From positions 22,765,168-22,829,167 of the forward strand of contig NC_135726.1 in assembly GCF_964656455.1 (NCBI RefSeq): a stretch of 64,000 bases of DNA. Direction: 5' to 3'. The notes below the pieces were generated by a model. That model made no database searches. It saw only the letters and a program-made list of their open reading frames with translations, and was not told the origin of the DNA. How positions within the stretch are numbered: position 1 is the first letter of the stretch; each line of letters begins with the position of its first letter. Position numbers and translations under genes: made by a program. The stretch comes from Halichoerus grypus. Lineage: Eukaryota; Chordata; Mammalia; Carnivora; Phocidae. Below are positions 1 through 11,340 of the stretch, one piece after another.

Positions 1-195
1 CATATACTAGATGATCAGCAAATGTTAATAATAGAACAAAGGGAAGAGGGAACAGTAAACTCACAGGAAATAGAAAATGATATCAACGTCCAAGAAATAG
101 GAGGTTTCTTCCTTCCTCTTTAATCAAAGGTGTACAAGTATAGTTGCTAGTCAGGATGGAGGTGGAGGTGAGGAAATTTAAATGTGTATTTTCAT

Positions 196-325
196 TCTTT
201 TTTTCTTAATTGAAGAATAGTTGATACATAATGTTACATTTGTTTCAGGTGTATAACATAGGGATTGGACAACTTCATACTTTATGCCATGCTCACCACA
301 AGTTAGTTACCATCTGTCACCGGAC
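196..325 (-). mobile_element. Older L1 3'-end fragment
   Basis: Sequence such as 'ttgatacataatgttacatt', followed by 'gtttcaggtgtataacatag' and a 'gctcaccacaagt' segment, is the reverse complement of an L1 3' UTR. The T-rich run at its left (199-206) would be the remnant A-tail. It is interrupted on the right by a younger SINE. Confidence 0.7.
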
Positions 326-340
326 TATATTTTCATTCTT

Positions 341-538
341 TTTTTTTTTGAAGATTTTATTTATTTATTTGACAGACAGAGACACAACGAGAGAGCAAAC
401 ACAAGCAGGGGGAGTGGGAGAGGGAGAAGCAGGCTTCCCGCCGAGCAGGGAGCCCGACGCAGGGCTCGATCCCAGGACGCCGGGACCATGACCTGAGCTG
501 AAGGCAGATGCTTAACCACTGAGCCACCCAGGCGCCCC
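341..538 (-). mobile_element. Can-SINE (tRNA-derived, arctoid type)
   Basis: The reversed head 'gagccacccaggcgcccc' ends at 538 and the T-rich (A-tail) end starts at 341. Perfect 15-bp target-site duplications 'tatattttcattctt' lie at 326-340 and 539-553. It is inserted just beyond, or inside, the L1 3'-end fragment on its left. Confidence 0.95.
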
Positions 539-553
539 TATATTTTCATTCTT

Positions 554-2039
554 GATGATGCATTACTAAAGTCCAGACATAGTTCTAGTTATATATTTGC
601 AGTGATACGCCACTGCCATTCATCACTTCTAAATTCCTCAGAATTCATCTATGTAAAGCTATATTTGGGCCTAATGGAATTTTAATGAAAATGTATAGGT
701 TACTTTATTTCATGAAAATAATATGATGACTATATTTTTCTAGGTATGCACCATACACAGACATCTTAAAGTTTACTGATGCATTTGAAATAGAACAGTT
801 ATCTCCTGCTTTTACATTTATCATGCTAGCTTAAAGCATATAGACTGCAACTGTTTTACTTTTGACTCTTCTGAAGTTCGCCTGCCGAATTTTGGCACAC
901 TGTCATCAACGACATCATCCAAGGGGAAATCCATATGCAATCATTTCCTCCCGTCTGATGTAAAGATGGCATTCCCTGTGGCCCTGGGATTTAATGCATA
1001 AGATGACTGGATACTTAATATCAGTGTTAGCAAATTCAGCAAGCTCCCAGTAGGCATTCCTCTTGGCAGTTTCCTATCTAGACTGCGTACTGTGGACGTG
1101 GTGTGGGACCTAACATTGGAATCATGTCCTGCAGTTGCAATTACTGCGCTGGAAGCCGAAGCTCACATTTTTATTCCTGAAAACCTTCAGGTGACAATCA
1201 GACTTAAATTCTCTGGTGATTTTAGTGCTAGGGATCATCTGATAATTCTACAAGCATGTCTTGAATACCAACAATACGCTAAGTCTTGTGTTCAGTGCCC
1301 GGGATACAAAGACGAGTGGGATGTGGATAGGAGGTCCTGTCCATCTTGGGGGAGGAAAAGAGTCATGGTACTCATAGTCAGGGAATAATAACTGTAGCTT
1401 CCCTTGAGTAATTGTTACACACTAGACGATTACCTCCCAGAGTTGATGACAATGTGCCACAATTCTGCAGGCTAACTTTGGATCCATTCTGAGCACAGTA
1501 GATGATTTCTGCCCCGACCTAGGCAATGTTATCTCTACAGTCACAGGTTTTGATGTGTGCGTTGTCCTTTCCATTCAGAGAAAAAGTAATCCATACATTT
1601 AAAAATTGTTCTCTCTCTACAACTTAAAATTAATTAGTGTATCTCCCTTTGGGAAACACAGACCTAATGCAAAATAGGCTATACCATATAAAATCTTAAA
1701 GTAGGAGAAAAAAGAAATCCTAGAACTCTGTCCCTTTAGCTACATGCAAAACTTGCAAAATATAAATATAAAGCAAAACCCCAGGCATGTAGAGTTACTT
1801 AATATCCCCAGTAATATTTTAGCTCAATAACTATTTCTTAAATGTTACCGTGCCTCTCCATTTTTGCTGTCACCACCTTAAGCCATATTTCCATCCTTCC
1901 TTGCTTGATTTATTTCACCATGTGTTTTTTTTTATTCAATTTCTAAAAATTTCTTTCCTGAGTTCAAGATCACACTCTTTCAATCAATTTTCCACAGTGC
2001 ACTCTGAGTGATATTTTTAAAAACACGTATCTGGACATG
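554..2039. other. Unassigned intronic sequence
   Basis: No recognised repeat or gene. From about 840 to 1580 the sequence is less AT-rich than its surroundings and carries several CpGs. One frame stays open for about 98 codons at 1092-1388 (+) from a GTG, but the translation matches nothing I know. Confidence 0.4.
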
Positions 2040-2250
2040 TAGTCTCCTGCTCTAAATCCCTCATAATTTCTCCAAACCCCTTTGGTTAAGAGTCTAGTAT
2101 CCTTAATATGTCTATAAGATACCCACAAGCATACCACTGCCTATAAATTCAGCCTCTCCTCTTGACACTCTCCTCATTATCTCTGCTCCCCAACCATACT
2201 GGACTTATTCAGGTTTCTTGAAACTGTTGAACTAATATTGATCCCCTTAG
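2040..2250 (+). mobile_element. L2 LINE 3' fragment (diverged)
   Basis: 'tctcctgctctaaatccctc', 'agagtctagtatccttaata' and 'ccaaccatactggacttatt' follow the order of the L2 3' region consensus. It is heavily diverged, hence moderate confidence. Confidence 0.5.
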
Positions 2251-2483
2251 TTTGGTACACACTAGGGTTGATTGTAAAGAGAAAGTGCTTTAGACCTAGA
2301 TTTAAATTTGGCTGTACAATTTCTCTTTGTCTATATTGGTGTATATTTCAAATGGAGATGAAGAGGGTTTCACTCTCAGGGTCATTATGAGTAAGAAAGA
2401 AGACAGCTTCCTTAGTAAATGGAACTTCCTTTTTCTAAAGGCAATTGCATCTCATCTTCACCTTCCAAAGAATGACTCCTGCC

Positions 2484-2637
2484 TTGCTGTTCTGAGTGTG
2501 TCTAATGGGTTCCCTAGATCATACCAGTGTCACCTGGGAGGTTTTTAGAAATTCAGAATCTCAGGCTCCATCACAGACCTGCTGAATCAAAATCTGCATT
2601 TTAACAAGGTCCCCTAGATAATATGGGTACACACTGG
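2484..2637 (+). mobile_element. MER5A-like hAT-Charlie fragment
   Basis: 'cagtgtcacctgggaggttt', 'agaaattcagaatctcaggc' and 'agacctgctgaatcaaaatc' are MER5A signatures. The terminal inverted repeats have decayed. Confidence 0.75.
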
Positions 2638-3132
2638 GATCTTAGTTTCCTGCAGGGGATTATATTTCTTAACTAGTGTGTTTTCTTTTGGAGAATTCAA
2701 ATCAAGCCATCATGTCAAATAAAATGTATGTCACTGAGGGCAGGAGATGTCTCTGACTTATTCATTATATCCTCAGGGTTTGGAATAGTACAATCAATGA
2801 TAGCTTAAAAAAACCAAGAGTAGTGGGGCCCAGAAAATTAGGACTCAATTTTCACCACTGTGAATTGCTGTTATATCTTAATCCTGATAGCTCTTAGTTA
2901 TTAAGTAACAGTGGCATAATATTCAAGGACACTGTATATATCAAAACAGATAATTCCAGATTAATTTTCCCCAGGACATAAATATACTCCTGTATGGAGA
3001 ATATTTGCAGAAGCACATATATACATGTCTGATACATTTTTTGAGCACAGAATCCAAAACCCTTGAATTGTATTTTTTGACTTCATAATGTTTTACTTAT
3101 TAGTTTCTAGCATTCTCTCTAATAGGTCCCAA
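2638..3132. other. Unassigned intronic sequence
   Basis: AT-rich. Near 2720-2800 there is a weak resemblance to an L2 end ('gagggcaggagatgtctctg'). Nothing else recognised. Confidence 0.35.
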
Positions 3133-3148
3133 GTGTTCTTTTCTAAAT

Positions 3149-3776
3149 TTTTTTTTTTTTAGGTCTTTACTCAAATGATGTCTTTTTTTTATATATTTTA
3201 TTTTATTATGTTATGTTAGTCAACATACATCATTAGTTTTTGATGTAGTGTTCCATGATTCATTGTTTGTGTATAACACCCAGTGCTCCGTTCAATACAT
3301 GCCCTCCTTAATACCCATCACCGGGCTAACCCATTCCCTCAACCCCCTTCCCCTCTAGAACCCTCAGTTTGTTTCTCAGAGTCCATAGTCTTTCATGGTT
3401 TGTCTCCCCCTCCTACTTCCCCCCCCTTCATTTTTCCCTTCCTACTATCTTTTTTTTTTTTTTTAACATATAGTGTATTATTTGTTTCAGAGGTACAGGT
3501 CTGTGATTCATCAGTCTTACACAATTCACAGTGCTCACCATAGCACATACCCTCCCCAATGTCCATCACCCCACCCACCCCATCCCTCCCACCCCCCACC
3601 ACTCCAGCAATCCTCAGTTTGTTTCCTGAGATTAAGAATTCCTCATATCAGTGAGATCATATGATACTTGTCTTTCTCTGATTGACTTATTTCGCTTAGC
3701 ATAATACCCTCTAGTTCCATCCATGTCGTTGTAAATGGCAAGATTCCTTTTTTTTTTTGATGGCTGCATAATATTC

Positions 3777-3807
<31 letters not shown>

Positions 3808-4517
3808 CACCACATCTTCTTTATCCATTCATCTGTTGATGGACATCTTGGCTCTTTCCACAGTTTGGCTATTGAGGACATTGCTGCTATAAACATTGCA
3901 GTGCTCATACCCCTTCGGATCACTACATTTGTTATCTTTGGGGTAAATATCCAGTAGTGCAATTGCTGGATCGTATGGTAGCTCTATTTTCAACTTTTTG
4001 AGGAAGCTCTATACTGTATTCCAGAGTGGCTGCACCAGCTTGCATTCCCACCAACAGTGTAGGAGGGTTCCCCTTTCTCCGGATCCTCGCCAACATCTGT
4101 CGTTTCCTGACTTGTTAATTTTAGCCATTCTGACTGGTGTGAGGTGGTATCTCATTGAGGTTTTGATTTGGATTTCCCTGATGCCGACTGATGTTGAGCA
4201 CTTTTTCATGTGTCTGTTGGCCATTTGGATGTCTTCTTTGGAAAATTGTCTGTTCATGTCTTCTGCCCATTTCTTGATTGGATTCTTTGTTCTTTGGGTG
4301 TCGAGTTGGTAAGTTCTTTATAGATTTTGGATACTAGCCCTTTATCTCATATGTCATTTGCAAATATCTTCTCCCATTCTGTCGGTTGTCTTTTGGTTTT
4401 GTAGACTGTTTCTTTTGCTGTGCGAAAGCTTTTTATCTTGATGAAGTCCCAATAGCTCATTTTTGCCCTTGCTTCCCTTGCCTTTGGTGATGTTTCTAGG
4501 AAGAAGTTGCTGCGGCT
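3149..4517 (-). mobile_element. 5'-truncated L1 with compound 3' end (possible 3' transduction)
   Basis: Read on the minus strand, the block starts inside ORF2 near 4517 and runs to the ORF2 C-terminus near 3640, where peptides such as LWKEPRCPSTDEWIKKMW are visible. It continues through an L1 3' UTR to an A-run at 3451-3466. Beyond that come a second L1 3' UTR segment (about 3449-3190), a short A-run, about 20 bp of other sequence, and a final A-run ending at about 3149. A 16-bp duplication, 'gtgttcttttctaaat' at 3133-3148 and 'gtgttctcttctaaat' at 4518-4533 (one mismatch), brackets the whole. The ORF2 part is broken by frameshifts and a (TA)n expansion, so it is inactive. Confidence 0.85.
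3782..3807. repeat. (TA)n microsatellite inside L1 ORF2
   Basis: About 13 TA units replace the short 'tatata' normally found in this part of ORF2. The expansion inserts a run of Ile-Tyr codons in the antisense reading frame. Confidence 0.9.
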
Positions 4518-4533
4518 GTGTTCTCTTCTAAAT

Positions 4534-6415
4534 TAATAATACATTTTGTCATGGAGATGTTTTGTACTTTTTCATTATATTTTATAACTTCTCATTTCTA
4601 ACTTAGTTACTGATTAGATATGTATGTGTTAATTGGTTATTGATTGATGTGTGTGTGTGTGTGTGTGTGTTTTCAGCTCAAATCCCAGGACTGCACATTT
4701 AATACTGCTGATTTTTTTAAAGTATATTTTATCATTTCAGGTTTCATTTTTGTGCAATTTTTTATTTAACATTTACTACTATTGTAGTAAGCAAAATCCC
4801 TCATGAACTTTTTGATGGACCCAAATGGCATTGTGGTTCACAGTTACTGACAGTGGAAAGTGAGTGTTTCTCGTATCCAGAAAAAAATGGCACAACAGCG
4901 TGATGAGAGCCCAATACAGTTTATGTGTCCCTCCCCCAGCCGGCCCCCAAACTGGGTGATTCCTAATGAATGTCAGAAGTCTTCATTATTTCAATTTCTA
5001 TTTTCATTTTAAGTGAGACATCATATATATTTCAAATTGGTATAATTGAACACAGAGAAAAATGCTGCAGTAAGTACTGTCTTTGATGTGAGTCCCAGCA
5101 ACTTTTAAATTCAAGGGTGTGGTTAGATGTACATTTAGCTAGTCAGGCCAGCAGGTAGCAAATCAGGCTCTTTTGAAAGCTTGCAGTTTGTCTCTTGGGC
5201 TATTCAAGCCAAGTAATGAAGAATAACATCAGGAATTTCATTGAGGGTGACATTTAGGGCCTTCTGTTTTGTTTTGTTTTGTTGCAGTCAAATACCTAGA
5301 GACCACTTTTCTTAACTAGACAAAATTGTAGTTAGAAAATCCTTAATGGTCCACAGAGAAGGGAATGATACAGTACAAAGTCTTGCTTTAGTTGTTATTT
5401 TAAATCTGGACATTATTTTACCAGGATCAAGAAAGAGTTTGTGGTTTATTTTTATGGAATAAAAGGTCCACACAGTTCTCAATACATATTCTAAGCTCAA
5501 AGCAAGGGTCTCCTCTAAGGTTTGTGAATGATGAATACAGAATTCCAAAGGTCATTGCAGGGTTGTAAACTCACATTCCTTTTGGCATTAAAGAAATAAG
5601 CTGGTTTTAAACATGTTTCAAAAGTGCATTGATGAATAGGCAATCTAATTGTACTGTAAGCAAAGGTCAGTGACTTAATGTGCTAATTACAAAGCATTTT
5701 AATCCTCAGTTCTCAAATTGGAATAAGTCCTAGCAACAGTTGGTTAACTTACATCTAAAGATGATATGCATTTAAATGTAATAAAAATGAATTTCTCATT
5801 TAAAAATATCTATGTAAAATATGTATGTGTGTATGTCTTCTCTCATTTTAGCTATTTCACAGTAGTGATTTTTACTTTCACTATTCACACTTTTTTTTTT
5901 TTTTTTTTTTGCTTTAAACATTTCTCTTGGTTCTTGGTTCTACATAAAACATATTTAAGTAAGCAGTTGTTTTTCAGTACTCATTTGTAATCACCATTGT
6001 GATATAAAATGATTAATGACTGCCCTTCTGTTTAAAAACTAGCCCTATAGTATATAGGCGTATAGTGATAGGCATGTGTTTGTTGTTGAACACAGCCACT
6101 GGGCAAAGGGCTTTTCAGATACTAAGCTGACCTATGATTACACTTTATTGCATTTTAGCTTTTGTCTGAGTCATGTAATTGACATCGTTTTTTATGTATT
6201 TATCTATTGATTAATTGATTCCCTTCTTGTTAAAAAAGAACGCATGCTTTTGATTAGATCTTTCCTATTGGTGGACTTATTGGAAATCTCTACTGGCAAG
6301 CTCAATACAATAGATTTCTTCCCAAGAGTCTCTAGTCTATATGGGTGAACAACCAGCTGGTGAGATAGTTGGGAATGAAAATACGTAGCTCAGAAAGTGT
6401 TTGTTGTAGTCACTT
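4534..6415. other. Unassigned intronic sequence with a (GT)n and a poly-T tract
   Basis: Contains (GT)n at 4649-4670 and a T20 run near 5891-5910. I recognise no gene or transposon family in the rest. Confidence 0.4.
4649..4670. repeat. (GT)11 microsatellite
   Basis: Uninterrupted GT dinucleotides. Confidence 0.95.
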
Positions 6416-6419
6416 GGTT

Positions 6420-6570
6420 AAGAGCAGGAGTTTGGAATCAGGGTGGCAGGCTATTCGATATCAAGTCAACTAGATGTATAACCTTAGCCCCACTATACCC
6501 ATTTAGAAACTAAGGCTCAAGTTGTTTGTATGAGTTTGTACATACTACATAGCACATAGTACAGTAACTG
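6420..6570 (+). mobile_element. MIR SINE remnant (diverged)
   Basis: 'aagagcaggagtttggaatc', 'agatgtataaccttagcccc' and 'catagcacatagtacagtaa' occur in MIR order, but the match is degraded. Confidence 0.45.
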
Positions 6571-8237
6571 ACAACAGGTAAAAATCTGAAAAGAAAAAAG
6601 CAAAGCAAACAAAAAAACCAATCTGTAAGCCCTATTAAAGAACTCTCTGATGCATATAGCTCCAAAAACTGTTCTGCTTCTTCATAGATGTCCCTTTTCT
6701 AAGTCTGCCAGGTGCCATCTTGGCCCCAAATATGTCTGCCTCTTAGAGTATAGACAGAGAAAGGATATTTTGATGAAGTGACTTCTACAACAGCACCTGC
6801 ACCTTGAACATCTTCAGAGAAGTCACATCACAGACCTTCATAGAGTTGCTAAAATATAATGCTATTTCATTTGCTCATTCAAAAGGATGCTAAACCTTTC
6901 CTATCGACTGTTATTAGGTTCATTAATATTGGGGTGGAATCAGAGAATGAGGCCACTCATTGTGTGTGCAGTCTGTCTTCATTAGAGGTGGACAAGGGAT
7001 AATAGGAAGTAATGGAGGAGAGGTGTGCAGGAACACAGCAGATGGAGTTATGAGGGACAGTCAAGAGTCATAATAAGAACAAGCTGTCTTACCATTTTTT
7101 GAGCTGACCAGGTTCCTGATAAAAGAAACAGAATTATCAATGAAACATTTGTGATGTGTAATAGCTTATGCATGTGGTGTGTATGTATTTGAATATCTCA
7201 AAAGCAAGTTTACTGTATTCACCTAAGCATATTAAAGCTTACCATAGATGAAAATACAAATCTAAAAGAAAGAAAACCAAAACATAACCTAAAAGCAATG
7301 ACAGACCTTCATATACTAGTAATAGTTGAGAACCAAGTTAGAAAAATGGAAGACAAATGGGGGCAAAATAGTTTAGCCAATCCGTAAAATTGCATAGTAG
7401 ATTTGTCAGTGGTGGGGCCAACAGGTTGACTCTCGGCTTCCTTTTATCCATTGTGAAGTATAGAAGCTGATTACTAGTACAAATCAGAGCATCCTTAAGA
7501 TAAAACAGACCAGTTCATCGGAAGAAATTTGGTTACTGGCTCAGTGTTGCGAATAGTTATTTATACCTCACCATTTTCTCCCTGAAGGACATTAGGCAAT
7601 GGAATGAGCAACATCCCCAATGCTAGCCATGTAATATCACACGGAGGTGTTTCATAAGGCTTTTAATTTCTAACATTGCTTAATGTAGGTCAGAGAAGTG
7701 CCACTATTGCATGTAAAGTACAATTCATTGGAATGAACTCTGCTAACTCTACTGAAGGGGAAGGAGTCGTCGTGGGGAATGTACTGCTCTTGAATCTCTT
7801 AAGTGTTTCTGTAGAGTTTATTTAGTCATAGGGATTAGAGTATTCAGGGCAACGATTTTCACATAGTTTTAAATTGCCTTGCCTTCTTGTCAAACCATGT
7901 CTTACATAAAAAAAAAAAAAAAAAAAAAAGATTTAAAGTTGATAAATTTGAGGCTTCAGCCTTATGCTTTGGGGCATGTAGGTCCACATGGTTCCTCACT
8001 CTCCATGTCCTGAGATATTGCCTCTCCTGACATATTGCCACGGACTCTGCCCCTGGCCCAGGGTTGTGCATATATTTATATATACATAATGCCTGTGATT
8101 TAGCATTTGTGTGTGTTTGTGTGTGTGTGTGTGTGTGCATGCACATATATGTGTGTGTTTAATTAAAGATACGTACAAGTAGAAATAATGTTTGGTGAAT
8201 CCAGACCTTCACCTGTACCTTCCACACATACTATTGT
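6571..8237. other. Unassigned intronic sequence with poly-A and GT-rich tracts
   Basis: There is a run of about 22 A at 7908-7929 and a GT-rich tract at 8108-8158. The DNA before the A-run shows no recognisable retrotransposon or retrocopy, and no matching target duplication was seen. Confidence 0.4.
8108..8158. repeat. GT-rich microsatellite
   Basis: Imperfect GT tract interrupted by 'tttg' and 'catgcacatata'. Confidence 0.9.
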
Positions 8238-8255
8238 CAGTTAACAGACATACTT

Positions 8256-8950
8256 TTTTTTTTCCCTTTTTTTTTTTTAAATTTTATTATGTTATGTTAG
8301 TCACCATACAATACATCATTGGTTTTTGATGTGGTGATCCACGATCCATTGTTTTCGTATAACACCCAGTGCTCCATGCAGTACATGCCCTCCTTAATAC
8401 CCATCACCGGGCTAACCAAGCCCCTCTCCCCCCTCCCCTCTAAAACCCTGTTTGTTTCTCAGAGTCCATAGTCTCTCATGGTTCATCTCTCCCTCCAATT
8501 CCCCCTCCCCATTTTTCCCTTCCTTCTCCTAATGTCCTCCATGTTATTCCTTATGTTCCACAAATAAGTGAAACCATATGATAATTGACTTTCTCTGCTT
8601 GACTTATTTCACTTAGCATAATCTCCTCCAGTCCCCTCCATGTTGATGTAAAAGTTGGGTATTCATCTTTTCTGATGGCTGAGTAATATTCCATTGTATA
8701 TATGGACCACATCTTCTTTATCCATTCATCTGTTGAAGGGCATCTCGGCTCTTTCCACAGTTTGGCTATTGCGGACATTGCTGCTATGAACATTGGGGTG
8801 CATATGGCCCTTCTTTTCACTACATCTGTGTCTTTGGGGTAAATACCCAGGAGTGCAATTGCTGGGTCATAGGGTAGCTCTATTTTTAAATTTTTGAGGC
8901 ACCTCCACACTGTTTTCCGAAGTGGCTGTACCAACTTGCATTCCCACCAA
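8256..8950 (-). mobile_element. Young 5'-truncated L1 insertion with intact ORF2 C-terminus
   Basis: A perfect 18-bp target duplication, 'cagttaacagacatactt', lies at 8238-8255 and 8951-8968. On the minus strand the insert begins in ORF2 and stays open from 8950 to a stop at about 8551. Visible peptides include [45 protein letters not shown] and the ORF2 terminus YHMVSLICGT. The 3' UTR follows, then an A-rich tail at 8256-8280. Only about 130 ORF2 codons remain (no endonuclease, no reverse transcriptase core), so it cannot mobilise itself. Confidence 0.95.
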
Positions 8951-9019
8951 CAGTTAACAGACATACTTCTATTTAATATAAATCTCACACTGACTCTGAG
9001 ATACTATTGTTGCTACTGT

Positions 9020-9130
9020 GAGGGTAAGATAAGTAAAATGATTTGTTTAAAGTCATATGATGTTTAATCGCAAAGCCAATGTTGGGGTTGAGGACTGACT
9101 TCAAAAGCCATATTCTTTCTACTATACCAT
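9020..9130 (-). mobile_element. MIR SINE remnant (diverged)
   Basis: 'tttgtttaaagtcatatgat', 'gttggggttgaggactgact' and 'tattctttctactataccat' follow the reverse MIR order (gene-loss remnants of 'cttgcccaaggtcac'). Confidence 0.5.
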
Positions 9131-10074
9131 GTTGTTGAATTGCATGGCAAGGCTAAATGGTGAGGCACTCAGACCACAGGTGCTCATGCAATGCCTTTTA
9201 ATGCATCTGTTGTTTTGGGTTTTTTTTTTGGTCTTTATCCTTGAAATTGTCATAAAAGGTATTAATGGCAGAGTTCAATGGCAGTAATTAGCCACTTGAA
9301 ATAAAAAGTGCATAACAAATGAGACCTTTTGTAGCCATTTTCCCCTCCAATCTCACCATTAACTCGGCACACCCTTGATGCCAGTTTCCAGTGTGTGTCT
9401 ACTATAGTTGCTATTACTATTAATGAGACTTATGTGAGCTCACAAAAGAAATAGTGGAATCTATTAAATTAAAATTATGGATCCTTTAATAATGCTTCCT
9501 TGTGAGTGAACACACTGCATCCTGGTGATTCCTATTGCATAGCCAACAATTGTTTAAATGCTGGGTAATTTGTGGGCATATGCTCCATCTGTCAGGTGTC
9601 ACAGAAACCTAAGGACATAAAAAGTCCTTCTACCACCTAATGGTTTTCATCTGTTTGGTAAATTCATGAGTTGACCCTTTAGAAGAGATAGCTAACAAGG
9701 ACACAGATCAGGGTGTTAATTTGGAAGATGTAACAAAGACGGGAAGCAAAACTGTCTATAAATTAGTATGAAGACTTTGGAAAGGAATGTGAAGTATTGG
9801 AAATTAATGGGCTGACATCAGGCATACTTGGGTTCAAATATCTGTTCTCCTGTTTGTTGTCTTCTGATTTAAATAATCTACCAAAGGATCAATTTTCAAT
9901 AAGTGTTCATTCTATTTCCTTCTTCTCATATTTAGGGCATAGATTTTTTTTTTCTACTTCCGAGGAGATACCAACAGAATTCAGGATAAAAAGAATAGAA
10001 TATTTATTTGAAATGGAGAAAAATGACTGGAAAGAAATGTATACACGCACACACAAGCACTCGTACCTTTGGAA
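9131..10074. other. Unassigned intronic sequence
   Basis: AT-rich with no recognised repeat family. Confidence 0.35.
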
Positions 10075-10262
10075 TTCAAGCCCAGAACTCCATGATTCTG
10101 CTTCTTACCAGCTTGTGTGTCCTGCAGTAGGTGATTTAACTACTCTGTGTTTCAGATTTCTCATCTATAAAATGTGAATAACAAAAACCATCATGGCGAG
10201 TAAGGATGAAATGCACATGTTAATCAATTAGAACAGTACATGGCACATGGTAGGTTCTATAT
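10075..10262 (+). mobile_element. MIR SINE
   Basis: 'ttaccagcttgtgtgtcctg', then 'tttcagatttctcatctata', 'aaatgtgaataac' and 'cagtacatggcacatggtag' match the MIR core and 3' end in order. Confidence 0.75.
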
Positions 10263-10459
10263 ATTCGACTTATTCTGCCAAGACCTGACCTGATCCTGGT
10301 AACAGTCATCTTTGACATAATAATGTTAGAGATTTTGTGCTGCTTTGCAGCAGCAACCCCCCTCCACTAAGAATACTTCAAAAGCCAAATCATTTGTGGG
10401 GTAAACAGTTACTTACTATGAGTCTTAGTTTTAACATTTCATTTCATGACATATATCTC

Positions 10460-11340
10460 CTCTAAGGAACAGTATATTGCACTTTTGTAGAAGAAAATCC
10501 TTTTAAAATTTATGTTTTATGATGCTTTGAAATACATATGGGATAATTCCTCTGTAATTAGGCAAGATGCATTAATTATTTCCTAATGAGGTCAAATGAA
10601 GAAAAAATAAAAATAAAACAAAGGTAATGTAATATCACATTATTTTCTTTCTGTAACTAAAACCATCAAAAGCACATGCCTAACAAGTAGAAATAATTAT
10701 TCTCCTCCAAACGGTGGCTTGGTTTGGTGAAAGGTGAGCCTTTTGATTCTGAGCTATTCAGTGCTCTCTATAATAATACATTATTCCATTGAGATTTTAT
10801 CCTTACTGGGATAAGGAAAAACTGTGAGTCTCCTGATTGCCATTAGCTCCTTGAGGTTCTATTAAAACAGCAAGAACAACAAAAAAACTTCCTTGCTCTT
10901 TTTATTGTGTTTTGTCTTGTTATTTAATCAGCCTGTCCATGTCTGATAGGCATTTGACGGTGTTTCCACCCCATGTCCGCTTTAATTGGACAGTGGCGGT
11001 TTTCAATTAGCGTAAGCTCAGCTTCTTGGACTGCCTTTGCAATTTCTCTCACACATATATTGTAATTATGTGTGTACCTCAATGTGTGAGACTATAAACA
11101 TATGCTATATATTTGAATACGAGTGCTGTCAACACTTTATTTTAGAAGTGTATTAATTATGACTGAATAATAATGTGGATGCTAATGCAGAGCACCATCC
11201 TCTGCCTGGTTGATATTTACATTACCAAATGCATTTCATTCTCAGAAGAATGAATTTTAAAGTAAGGAACAATTAGCAACTCTATGGAAATCGTATATTA
11301 AGAGTGCCTTACAAATAATCCTCCTCAAGACAGCTCACAG
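10460..11340. other. Repeat-poor AT-rich block, candidate conserved non-coding element
   Basis: No transposon was recognised here. Homeodomain-type cores (ATTA/TAAT) are dense, e.g. 'gcattaattatttcctaatg', 'tttaattgg' and 'caattagcg' around 10980-11010, and 'gtattaattatgactg' near 11150. A 10-bp inverted pair, 'tctcacacat' and 'atgtgtgaga', lies around 11046-11091. Regulatory function is inference from repeat absence and composition. Confidence 0.35.

Noticed and set aside
3283..3602. Overlapping open frames on both strands
   Set aside because: They lie in L1 3' UTR sequence, which is non-coding and C/T-rich.
7860..7930. Long A-run suggesting a processed retrocopy
   Set aside because: No recognisable parent sequence precedes it and no target duplication flanks it. 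It may be a simple A-run.
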